From: Patescibacteria group bacterium
GTDB lineage: Bacteria; Patescibacteriota; SOKK01
Length of the DNA stretch: 8,818 nucleotides
Reading direction: 5' to 3'
Assembly: GCA_004374725.1 (NCBI GenBank)
Contig: SOKK01000106.1
Span: 1 to 8,818 of the forward strand
Part shown: in pieces, positions 1 through 8,607 of the stretch
How positions within the stretch are numbered: the stretch's first letter is position 1
How the letters are laid out: the number at the start of each line of letters is the position of its first letter
Notes under the pieces: model-generated
What the model saw: only the letters and a program-made list of their open reading frames with translations
What the model was told of the DNA's origin: nothing
Database searches by the model: none
Program-made: the position numbers and the translations under genes

Positions 1-107
1 AGTCTAGTTCATCCGAAGATAGTGATACTACAAGCGAAAGCACTGAGTCTACAAGTTCGGACCTAGAAGAAAGTGAAGAGACTACTTCAGAAAGTGGAAC
101 TGAATAA
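1..107 (+). CDS. C-terminal tail of an unidentified protein, 5' truncated
   Basis: An open frame enters the window and ends at TAA 105-107. The 34 or so visible residues consist almost only of Ser, Thr, Glu and Asp, with one Leu and one Gly, and end in SESGTE. Such a low-complexity acidic tail is typical of an unstructured C-terminus and gives no family information. The next gene starts 29 bp downstream on the same strand with its own ribosome binding site, so the two are probably co-transcribed. A shorter, related tail reappears at 871-918, with 15 of 16 bases identical between 24-39 and 871-886. The function cannot be told from this fragment. Confidence 0.6.
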   Translation, partial: SSSSEDSDTTSESTESTSSDLEESEETTSESGTE

Positions 108-125
108 TTTTATATTTAGTACAAT

Positions 126-131
126 AAGGAG
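126..131 (+). promoter_or_regulatory. Shine-Dalgarno site of the membrane-protein gene
   Basis: AAGGAG lies five bases before the ATG at 137. It is the best ribosome binding site in the window and fixes the start of the following gene. Confidence 0.8.
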
Positions 132-136
132 AAAAA

Positions 137-832
137 ATGAATAAGAGAGATACATTTGAGGGGGATGCCCCTCCGGTTGAAGAAGGGGAAGAAGAAAAGG
201 GAGTAGATGGCAAAGGGCAAGAATTAACCGAAGAGCCTAAGTTGGAAAAACTAGATCCACATCTTTCCGAGACAGTAGGGGGGATAGAAGAAGGGGTAGA
301 AAGTGGTATAAAAGAATTAAGTGCTGAAATGGCAGAACTTCAACAAAGAGTTGAGAATGGCGATAAAGATGCTGAAAAGGCTTTACTTGCTCTTCAGAAT
401 AGAATTAAGGAAGGTCCCCCCAGGCGTCCTCGAGAGAGAGATGATGGAGGTAGCCGTCGTCTGGCTATTAAAAACGCTACAGCACTTGTAATTGCGGCAA
501 TGGCAGCAGTTGCCGTTGGGACAGCAGCTAAAGTAGCTCCCGGTTCCCCTCTTGGACGGGTAGGGATTAACATGTTCGGTGATGTTGCGGAGTTATTGGA
601 TAAGTTTCAAAAAACCGAGTTCTCTGTTCACAGAAGGATGGATTCGATACGGATTCAGCGAAAGCAATTATACCGTGGTCTTTTATCAAAAAAAGAAGGA
701 AGATATTTATTCGATAACTGCCGAGAATTACGTCTGCAGCTCAAGCGAGAAAGAAGGAGTATCAAAGAACAAGAATATTATGAGGAATTAACTAAGATGG
801 AAGAAGAACTCCAACGTCAATGGGATTTTTAA
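137..832 (+). CDS. Unrecognised single-span membrane protein, acidic N-terminus and basic helical C-terminus
   Basis: The 231-residue product matches no family I recognise. Residues 1-60 are strongly acidic and low in complexity. Residues 55-92 look helical (LSAEMAELQQRVENG). An Arg-rich stretch at 94-109 (PPRRPRERDDGG) directly precedes an Ala/Val-rich hydrophobic segment at about 113-132, the only likely transmembrane helix. By the positive-inside rule this suggests N-terminus in the cytoplasm, but the C-terminal part (160-231) is also basic and rich in Lys, Arg and Glu, with a probable coiled coil at 195-228, so topology is uncertain. There is no signal peptide or lipoprotein motif. The start is set by AAGGAG. 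It sits 29 bp after a gene with a Ser/Thr/Glu tail, and the intrinsic terminator at 954-980 probably ends this transcript. That a real protein is made is likely; its function is unknown. Confidence 0.75.
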   Translation: MNKRDTFEGDAPPVEEGEEEKGVDGKGQELTEEPKLEKLDPHLSETVGGIEEGVESGIKELSAEMAELQQRVENGDKDAEKALLALQNRIKEGPPRRPRERDDGGSRRLAIKNATALVIAAMAAVAVGTAAKVAPGSPLGRVGINMFGDVAELLDKFQKTEFSVHRRMDSIRIQRKQLYRGLLSKKEGRYLFDNCRELRLQLKRERRSIKEQEYYEELTKMEEELQRQWDF

Positions 833-918
833 AGCCAAAATTTGTGCCGTCAATATTTGCCACCACCATTGATACCACAAGCGAAACTGAAACCGAGGAA
901 AGTGAAACTGAGCAGTAA
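820..918 (+). pseudogene. Possible gene remnant with a second Ser/Thr/Glu tail
   Basis: A 32-codon frame begins with an ATG inside the last codons of the membrane-protein gene (13-bp overlap) and stops at TAA 916-918. Its second half reads DTTSETETEESETEQ and resembles the tail encoded at 1-107 in DNA as well as protein: GATACCACAAGCGAAA at 871-886 differs by one base from 24-39, and the run into the stop codon (GAAAGTG, AACTGA, then TAATTTT) is also shared. I infer a leftover of a duplicated C-terminus rather than a functional gene, because no convincing ribosome binding site precedes it. A small translated peptide cannot be excluded. Confidence 0.35.
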
Positions 919-925
919 TTTTTTC

Positions 926-953
926 TTGAGAAACAACTTAAGCGTGTTATAAT
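926..953 (+). promoter_or_regulatory. Extended -10 promoter upstream of smc
   Basis: TTGAGA at 926-931 is separated by 16 bp from a perfect TATAAT at 948-953, which is preceded by TGT (945-947), the extended -10 element of sigma-70-type promoters. Predicted initiation is near base 960, giving a leader of about 100 nt before the SMC start codon. The start would lie inside the left arm of the terminator at 954-980. Confidence 0.65.
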
Positions 954-980
954 AAAGCAGGGAAAAACCCCTGCTTTTTT
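954..980 (+). terminator. Intrinsic terminator of the upstream genes
   Basis: AAAGCAGGG (954-962) and CCCTGCTTT (969-977) form a nine-pair stem with a six-base loop, and the right arm runs into a stretch of six T (975-980). It would stop transcription coming from the membrane-protein gene. Transcripts initiated at the promoter immediately to the left would lack most of the left arm and so should escape it. Confidence 0.7.
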
Positions 981-981
981 A

Positions 982-1053
982 ATGCGAATCTCTCCACCTT
1001 TGGCGAAGCTAGATGAGCTTAACCCCGCCGGAGGGCGGGGTCTCGTTGAATAA
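982..1053 (+). CDS. Possible 23-codon leader ORF before smc
   Basis: ATG 982 opens a 23-codon frame that stops at TAA 1051-1053, nine bases before the smc ATG and in the same frame. The predicted peptide (MRISPPLAKLDELNPAGGRG and three more residues) has no known relatives that I can recall. There is no clear ribosome binding site. It is listed because smc itself lacks a Shine-Dalgarno sequence, so translational coupling through this frame is one possible explanation. It may equally be chance. Confidence 0.22.
   Translation: MRISPPLAKLDELNPAGGRGLVE
1023..1040 (+). other. GC-rich hairpin in the smc leader
   Basis: CCCCGCC (1023-1029) pairs perfectly with GGCGGGG (1034-1040) around the loop GGAG. 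No T-run follows, so it is not a terminator. The only Shine-Dalgarno-like string near smc, GGAGG (1030-1034), lies in this loop and is 28 bases from the start codon, too far for ordinary use. The hairpin could be a translation control or mRNA stability element. Confidence 0.5.
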
Positions 1054-1062
1054 ACTCTAGTT

Positions 1063-3684
1063 ATGTATCTCAAGAAACTAGAATTACAAGGATTCAAATC
1101 ATTTGCCAGAAAAACTACTCTTAATTTTGAAGAGGGTAGTAGAGATGGGCGTCGAATTGCAGCAATTGTGGGGCCGAATGGTACTGGCAAAAGTAACATC
1201 GCGGATGCCGTGCGTTGGGTTTTGGGTGAGCAAAGCTTAAAAGCCCTCCGCGGGAAGAAAACTGAAGACATTATCTTTGCTGGCACTGATAAAAAAGCCC
1301 GACTGGGAAGGGCGGAGGTTTCGCTATACTTAGATAACTCTGATCAGAGAATGCCGCTTGATTATTCGGAAGTTGTACTTTCGAGACGGGTTTTTCGTGA
1401 TGGGGAGAGCGAATATCTTATCAATCAAAATCCTGTCCGGCGTTTGGATATTGTGGAGCTTTTAGCAAAAGCGGGTTTTGGTCAGGCAACCTATGCTGTG
1501 ATTGGACAGGGAATGGTTGATGCAGTGCTTTCTGCAACGCCGGTGGAACGCAAGGTTTTATTTGAAGAAGCAACCGGAGTAAAGAAATACTATCTAAAGC
1601 GAGATCGTGCAGCACGGAAATTAGAACATACTCGAGATAATTTGACGAGGATCAAAGATATTGTTACTGAATTGGAACCGCGCTTGAGGATTTTAAAAAG
1701 ACAAGCGAAACGTGCTCAAGAGCGTGGCAAAGTTGAAGAGGAACTGAGGGAATTTCAGGGACAGTATTATAGTTTTGTCTATGGTGATCTGAATCAGAAG
1801 TTGAAAACAGTTTTAGATAAAACTGCAAGACATCAAGCTAACATTGACCAGGAGACAAAAGAACTTGAGAGGTTACAATCTGAAATTAAGGCTTTAGAAC
1901 AGGCAACTAGGGATGTTCTGGGGGAGGATCAAGAGAAACAGGAGGAGATCACGGCTTTAGAAGAAAAGCGCTTGGATTTTCATCAGAAGTTAGCTGTTTT
2001 AGAGGGGAAGATTGAAGCTGAGGAGGAACGAGGTGGAGAGGATCCACAAATTCTTAAAGCCAAGGAAGTTAGTTTTAAAGAGGAGCTTCAGAAAATTGAA
2101 ATTCAAATTAAAGAACTAGGAAAAGAAGAAGCGGAGTTAAAACAATCTCTCGAGGAAGATGCTAGTCAAAAAGCAGAACTTGATCAACAGCTTGCAATGG
2201 AGCGAGGAAAATTGAAGGAGCTGGGTAGTGCTCCACAAAAAGGAGGCCAGTTCCAAGCAGATTACTTGAAGAAGGAAGTAAAGATCATTCTTGGAGAACA
2301 GGCAGAAATTTTGAGCAAGATTGATTCGATTCAAGATCTCTCAGAGCTTGAATCTTTAAAACAAATGGCTACTGAGTTACAAAAGCGTTTACGGAAATTA
2401 GCTGATTTATTAGAGAAAAATGGTGATACCGAGATTCAAAAGAAACTTTTAAAAATCCAAGGACAAATTAATCAGTTTGTTCAAAGGAAAGAAGAGTTAG
2501 ATCAGAAGCAAAGTGACTTGAAAATCAGAGTTGCCAAGATTGAACAGAAGTTAGAATTTTTAGTTGACAGCAGAGAGGAGAAACGAAGTAAGCTTGATGA
2601 GATTGAATTGCGTCTTGGGAAAGAAGACCAGGAAGAAAAATCAGTGATCACTAATCTCTTAAGACGTAAGAGAGATTATCAAAATCAATTAAAGGAAGTT
2701 GAGAACAGATTAAAGGATCTTAAAGATGAATTAAGCTCTCGGAATCGAGAGTATCAAAATAAAAGAGCTGGATTACTGGAGAAAGAAAGATCTTATCAAG
2801 TAAAACAGCAAGAAATTGAGAAAGCGCGGATTGAAATGAATCAGGTTGAGGTTGAGAAAGTTCGTTTCGAAACGAAGTTAGAGGATTTAGAGGAAGAGAT
2901 TAGAAAAGAGGTAGGGGAAGGGTTTGTTGGAGAGTTGAAGGATGGTGGAAAACTGCAACCCAGTTCAAAGCAAGGCTTTGAGTTGTCAGATAAAGTGGAG
3001 TTGGAAGAGAAGATTGTAAAGTTAAAGCGTAAGTTAGAATTAAGTGGCGGCATTGATCCCGAGGTGATTAAAGAATATGAGGAATGTCAGGAACGTTATG
3101 ATTTTTTAACTCGGCAGTCCGAGGATCTTGGGGAAGCTTCCGGTTCTCTTGCAAAAGTAATTCGTAAATTAGATGGCTTAATTAAAAAACAGTTCAATGA
3201 ATATTTTGAGAAAATATCTGTGGAGTTTGACCATTACTTTAAAAAGTTGTTTGAGGGTGGAAAAGCGAATCTAGTTTTAATTGAAGATGAAGAAACCGAG
3301 CAAAGCACTGTAGAAATTAAAGCACATCTTCCAGGGAAAAGATTGAAAACGATTGATTCACTTTCGGGTGGTGAGCGTGCTCTAACATCTGTGGCGCTAT
3401 TGTTTGCAATTCTGGCAGTCAATCCAAGTCCTTTCTGTGTCTTGGATGAAGTGGATGCAGCTTTGGACGAGGCGAATAGTAAGAAGTTTGGCGAAATTCT
3501 AGAATCTCTCGCGGAGCGTACTCAGTTTATCTTAATTACTCACAATCGTGAAACAATGCGCCGTTCCTATCTCTTGTATGGCGTTACAATGGAGGAAGGC
3601 GGCGTTTCAAAGCTTTTGAGTATTAAGTTGGAGGAGGGAGAGGAGTTGGTGAAACAGAGGAAGGATCGAAGGAAAGGTACCTAG
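1063..3684 (+). CDS. smc: Short SMC-type chromosome segregation ATPase without a recognisable hinge
   Basis: SMC proteins are ABC-type ATPases that form ring-shaped dimers on DNA and organise and segregate chromosomes. The N-terminal head is canonical: MYLKKLELQGFKSFA, Walker A GPNGTGKSN at 37-45, then VLGEQS and FEEATG. The C-terminal head has LSGGERAL (signature, from 767), Walker B FCVLDEVDA with Glu796, D-loop ALDEAN, and His827 in ITHNR. The two coiled-coil arms span about 190-385 and 460-700. At 873 residues it is about 300 shorter than typical bacterial SMC (about 1,180), and the globular hinge expected mid-chain is not visible. In its place are a GSAPQKGG linker (388-395) and helical sequence to about 465. 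There is no CxxC zinc hook. An in-frame stop at 1051-1053 forces the ATG at 1063, which has no Shine-Dalgarno site. No ScpA or ScpB gene is nearby. Head identity is certain; assignment to canonical Smc rather than a divergent SMC-like branch is less so. Confidence 0.93.
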   Translation: MYLKKLELQGFKSFARKTTLNFEEGSRDGRRIAAIVGPNGTGKSNIADAVRWVLGEQSLKALRGKKTEDIIFAGTDKKARLGRAEVSLYLDNSDQRMPLDYSEVVLSRRVFRDGESEYLINQNPVRRLDIVELLAKAGFGQATYAVIGQGMVDAVLSATPVERKVLFEEATGVKKYYLKRDRAARKLEHTRDNLTRIKDIVTELEPRLRILKRQAKRAQERGKVEEELREFQGQYYSFVYGDLNQKLKTVLDKTARHQANIDQETKELERLQSEIKALEQATRDVLGEDQEKQEEITALEEKRLDFHQKLAVLEGKIEAEEERGGEDPQILKAKEVSFKEELQKIEIQIKELGKEEAELKQSLEEDASQKAELDQQLAMERGKLKELGSAPQKGGQFQADYLKKEVKIILGEQAEILSKIDSIQDLSELESLKQMATELQKRLRKLADLLEKNGDTEIQKKLLKIQGQINQFVQRKEELDQKQSDLKIRVAKIEQKLEFLVDSREEKRSKLDEIELRLGKEDQEEKSVITNLLRRKRDYQNQLKEVENRLKDLKDELSSRNREYQNKRAGLLEKERSYQVKQQEIEKARIEMNQVEVEKVRFETKLEDLEEEIRKEVGEGFVGELKDGGKLQPSSKQGFELSDKVELEEKIVKLKRKLELSGGIDPEVIKEYEECQERYDFLTRQSEDLGEASGSLAKVIRKLDGLIKKQFNEYFEKISVEFDHYFKKLFEGGKANLVLIEDEETEQSTVEIKAHLPGKRLKTIDSLSGGERALTSVALLFAILAVNPSPFCVLDEVDAALDEANSKKFGEILESLAERTQFILITHNRETMRRSYLLYGVTMEEGGVSKLLSIKLEEGEELVKQRKDRRKGT

Positions 3685-3778
3685 TGCAAGCGTTTTTTAG
3701 GTTTGGTCCAGGTAAAAAAGTCCTTTGCTTACAACATAAAAATTGTCAATTTATCCTCAACTAAAGCCAATAATCGGC

Positions 3779-3807
3779 TTGGAAGGGGTGTTTTTTTATG
3801 TTAAAAT
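3779..3807 (+). promoter_or_regulatory. Probable gyrB promoter
   Basis: TTGGAA (3779-3784) and TAAAAT (3802-3807) are spaced by 17 bp, and the -10 carries the upstream TGT (3799-3801) of an extended -10 element, as at the smc promoter. Initiation near 3814 would leave a leader of about 46 nt. A run of seven T lies in the spacer (3791-3797). A weak AAGCC/GGCTT hairpin (3764-3780) overlaps the -35. No other convincing signal is seen in the 175-bp smc-gyrB gap. Confidence 0.5.
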
Positions 3808-3829
3808 AAAGATAGATAACAGGTATTAG

Positions 3830-6024
<2,195 letters not shown>

Positions 6025-6025
<1 letters not shown>

Positions 6026-6088
6026 AACACAGAACACAGAACGTAGAACGCAGAAGTTTCTACGTTCTACGTTCTGAATTCTGAATTC
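6025..6088. repeat. 64-bp imperfect palindrome built of 7-bp units between gyrB and gyrA
   Basis: The left arm reads AGAACAC, AGAACAC, AGAACGT, AGAACGC and AGAAG. The right arm reads as two CTACGTT units followed by two CTGAATT units and TC. Bases 6037-6055 pair with 6058-6076 at 18 of 19 positions (single mismatch 6051/6062). After short mismatched gaps, 6030-6034 pairs with 6079-6083 and 6025-6027 with 6086-6088. The mismatch gaps recur every seven bases, so the arms are tandem repeats whose variable positions match only near the centre. In RNA it is a very stable hairpin ending five bases before the gyrA ATG. It lacks a strong T-run, so it is not a clear terminator. It nearly fills the 68-bp gap. 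Confidence 0.9.
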
Positions 6089-6093
6089 GTTTT

Positions 6094-8520
6094 ATGGTAA
6101 ACTTCGGAAAAATTAATCCCAGAAAGATCACGACTGAAATGGAGCAGTCCTATCTTGACTATGCAATGTCAGTGATTGTCGCAAGGGCTCTCCCAGATGT
6201 TCGTGATGGTTTAAAACCAGTTCACAGGCGGATTCTTTATGCAATGCATGGTTTGGGTCTGAAGCATAGTGCAAAATTTAGGAAGAGCGCTACGGTTGTG
6301 GGAGAGGTTTTGGGTAAATATCACCCTCACGGTGACTTGGCAGTTTACGAATCGCTTGTTCGAATGGCACAACCTTTTGCGATGCGTTATCCTTTAGTGA
6401 ATGGACAGGGAAACTTTGGTTCGATGGATGGCGATCGTGCTGCAGCGATGCGTTACACCGAGGTTAAGATGGAACAGATCACCAAGGAACTCCTTTTGGA
6501 CATTGGAAAAGAAACTGTTGACTTTATTCCTAATTATGATGAAACTCGCAAAGAACCAAAAGTCTTGCCAGCAAAATTACCACAGTTACTCTTAAATGGC
6601 ACGATGGGAATTGCAGTCGGAATGGCGACAAACATTCCACCTCATAATCTTACGGAAGTTGTTGATAGTATAATTTATTTGATTGATAATTCGGAAGCCT
6701 CGGTGCAAGATTTGCTGCAGTTTGTCAAAGGACCAGATTTTCCAACTGGTGGGATTATTTATAATCAAAAAGACATTGAAAGTGCGTATGCTACGGGGAA
6801 GGGAAAGATCATTGTGCGCGGTAAGGCAATCATTGAAGAAACTAAAAAGGATCGCTTTAGAATTATAATTTCGGAAGTTCCTTACCAAGTGAATAAAGCC
6901 GAAATGCTAGCCAAAATTGCTAATTTAGTTAAAGAAAAGAAAATTGTTGGAATTGGGGACTTAAGAGATGAATCAGATAAAGAAGGGGTTCGGGTGGTTC
7001 TTGATTTAAAAAATGGAGCTTTCCCGAACAAGATTTTAAACCAGCTTTATAAGCACACGAATCTTCAGAGTTCCTTTCACCTGAACATGTTGGCGTTGAT
7101 CGGAGGAATCCAACCGAAAGTTTTGGACCTCAAGATGATTTTGGAAGAGTATTTGAAACATCGTAAGGAGGTTGTTACCCGCCGCATTCGCTATAAGTTA
7201 AAGAAAGCAAAAGAGCGTTTGCATATTTTGGAGGGTCTGAAGATCGCACTTGATAATTTGGATGCAGTAATCAAGACGATTAGAAGCTCAAGGACAAAAG
7301 AGGAAGCGCATCTTAATTTGATCAAAAAATTCAAACTTTCTGATAAACAATCCGAAGCAATTTTAGAGATGAAACTTCAATCACTTGCAGCGCTTGAGCG
7401 TCAGAAAGTAGAGGATGAATATAAAGAGAAAAAGAAATTAATCAAAACTTTTGAGGAAATTTTAAAAAGCCCCAAACGAATTTTGGGGATTATCAAGAAA
7501 GAATTGCTTGATTTAAAGGAGGAATACGGTGGTGAGCGTCGAACCAAGGTAGTTAAAGGTCCTATCGGGAGGTTTGAGGAAGAGGACTTGGTTGCTAATG
7601 AGCCGATGATTGTGACTCTCACTCGTGGTGGCTATATCAAGCGCCTTGCACCTTCAGTTTATAAATCTCAAAAGCGCGGAGGCAAGGGAGTGAAAGGTAT
7701 GACTACTAAAGAGGAGGATATTGTAGAACACTTGCTCTTGGCTGATGCCCACAGTGATTTGCTTTTCTTTAGTAATACTGGGAAAGTTTTTCAAAGTAAG
7801 GTTTATGAAATCCCTGAGACGGGACGCACGGCCAAAGGACAATCGGTGATGAATTTCTTACAACTTGGAATGGATGAGAAAATTACGGCAGTGGTTTCTC
7901 CGCGTAAGGAGGATAATGTAAAATATATCTTTATGATTACGAGCAGGGGAATTGTAAAGAAAGTTGCTAAGAAAGATTTTGAACATGTTCGTCGCAGTGG
8001 TTTGATTGCAATTAAGTTGCGGCAGGATGATCATTTGGGGTGGGTTTGTGGTACAGATGATGATAGTGAAGTTATTTTAGCGACCGCTAATGGTCAGGCA
8101 ATTCGTTTCAAGGAAAAACAAGTCCGGGCAATGGGACGTAATGCGACAGGAGTCAAAGGAATTAAATTGAAGAAAGATGATCTCGTGATCAGTGCTAGAA
8201 GGGTGCGGGATCCAAAAGGTGATCTTTTGGTGATTACTGAAAATGGCTTTGGGAAAAGGACAGAATTGAGTAAATATAAGATTCAGAGTAGGGGAGGGAG
8301 TGGTCTTAAGACCGTGAAGGTTACGGAGCGAAATGGTAAGTTGGTCGCAATGCGGATTGTAGTAAGCGAGGAGGCAGACCTGATTGCGATCTCGGAGAAA
8401 GGCCAAATCATCCGCTTGCCAGTGAAGGGGATTTCAAAGCAAGGTCGAGCAACCCAGGGAGTGCGGTTGATGCGGATGAAGGGTGAGGATAAGATTGCGT
8501 CAGTGACGCTTGTGGGATAG
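6094..8520 (+). CDS. gyrA: DNA gyrase subunit A
   Basis: GyrA is the DNA-cleaving and wrapping subunit of gyrase. The breakage-reunion domain shows [28 protein letters not shown] near the N-terminus, HPHGD (77-81), [11 protein letters not shown], and AMRYTEV with the catalytic Tyr121 after Arg120. Coiled-coil tower sequence includes [15 protein letters not shown]. The C-terminal beta-pinwheel (about 493-808) contains the GyrA-box QKRGGKG at 526-532 and several blade repeats ([60 protein letters not shown]). The GyrA-box marks it as gyrase, not ParC. Length (808) is normal. An in-frame TGA at 6082-6084 forces the ATG at 6094, which has no Shine-Dalgarno site and follows the palindrome by five bases. 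Residue 82, equivalent to E. coli Ser83, is Leu, and the position of Asp87 is Glu86. The gene ends 23 bases before a terminator and is probably co-transcribed with gyrB. Confidence 0.97.
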   Translation: MVNFGKINPRKITTEMEQSYLDYAMSVIVARALPDVRDGLKPVHRRILYAMHGLGLKHSAKFRKSATVVGEVLGKYHPHGDLAVYESLVRMAQPFAMRYPLVNGQGNFGSMDGDRAAAMRYTEVKMEQITKELLLDIGKETVDFIPNYDETRKEPKVLPAKLPQLLLNGTMGIAVGMATNIPPHNLTEVVDSIIYLIDNSEASVQDLLQFVKGPDFPTGGIIYNQKDIESAYATGKGKIIVRGKAIIEETKKDRFRIIISEVPYQVNKAEMLAKIANLVKEKKIVGIGDLRDESDKEGVRVVLDLKNGAFPNKILNQLYKHTNLQSSFHLNMLALIGGIQPKVLDLKMILEEYLKHRKEVVTRRIRYKLKKAKERLHILEGLKIALDNLDAVIKTIRSSRTKEEAHLNLIKKFKLSDKQSEAILEMKLQSLAALERQKVEDEYKEKKKLIKTFEEILKSPKRILGIIKKELLDLKEEYGGERRTKVVKGPIGRFEEEDLVANEPMIVTLTRGGYIKRLAPSVYKSQKRGGKGVKGMTTKEEDIVEHLLLADAHSDLLFFSNTGKVFQSKVYEIPETGRTAKGQSVMNFLQLGMDEKITAVVSPRKEDNVKYIFMITSRGIVKKVAKKDFEHVRRSGLIAIKLRQDDHLGWVCGTDDDSEVILATANGQAIRFKEKQVRAMGRNATGVKGIKLKKDDLVISARRVRDPKGDLLVITENGFGKRTELSKYKIQSRGGSGLKTVKVTERNGKLVAMRIVVSEEADLIAISEKGQIIRLPVKGISKQGRATQGVRLMRMKGEDKIASVTLVG

Positions 8521-8542
8521 TTCAAAGTTAGTAGGTTTGTAT

Positions 8543-8574
8543 AAAAAAACGGCGGATTAGTTCCGTCGTTTTTT
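8543..8574 (+). terminator. Intrinsic terminator of gyrA, probably bidirectional
   Basis: ACGGCGGA (8549-8556) pairs with TCCGTCGT (8562-8569) with one G-T wobble and a five-base loop. The stem is flanked by an A-run on the left and six T on the right (8569-8574). The A-run would act as a T-run on the minus strand, so the element can stop transcription from both sides. Confidence 0.85.
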
Positions 8575-8580
8575 GAATAG

Positions 8581-8607
8581 AAAAAGCGCCCCTCCGAAGA
8601 GGAGCGC
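8581..8607 (-). terminator. Intrinsic terminator of a minus-strand transcript with a TTCG tetraloop
   Basis: Read on the minus strand, GCGCTCCTC (8607-8599), loop TTCG (8598-8595) and GAGGGGCGC (8594-8586) form a nine-pair stem with one T-G wobble closed by the very stable UUCG tetraloop, followed by TTTTT (8585-8581). On the plus strand the wobble becomes a C/A mismatch and no T-run follows, so the element works only for minus-strand transcription. It implies a gene or RNA entering from beyond the right edge or starting within 8608-8818. Confidence 0.82.

Noticed and set aside
120..125. TACAAT as a -10 box for the membrane-protein gene
   Set aside because: No -35 fits at 16-18 bp (GAACTG at 17), and it touches the ribosome binding site, leaving almost no leader.
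820..870. Start of the short frame (MGFLKPKFVPSIF) resembles the beginning of YqeG-type HAD phosphatases
   Set aside because: The resemblance covers only about a dozen residues from memory, and no HAD motif follows. Too little to name.
792..1286. Minus-strand open frame of 164 codons over the smc start
   Set aside because: It is the antisense of the smc head and leader, with no recognisable domain and no ribosome binding site.
1063..3684. Hinge loss as an assembly or sequencing error
   Set aside because: The frame is continuous and both arms keep coiled-coil character up to the apex. A random deletion cannot be fully excluded without read data, but nothing in the sequence suggests it.
3693..3719. 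TTTTTTA/TAAAAAA inverted repeat after smc as a terminator
   Set aside because: The stem is A-T only, with unpaired G-G in the interior and no T-run after the right arm.
3764..3780. AAGCC/GGCTT hairpin as the smc terminator
   Set aside because: Only five pairs, and the T-run begins ten bases after the stem. More likely incidental to the gyrB promoter.
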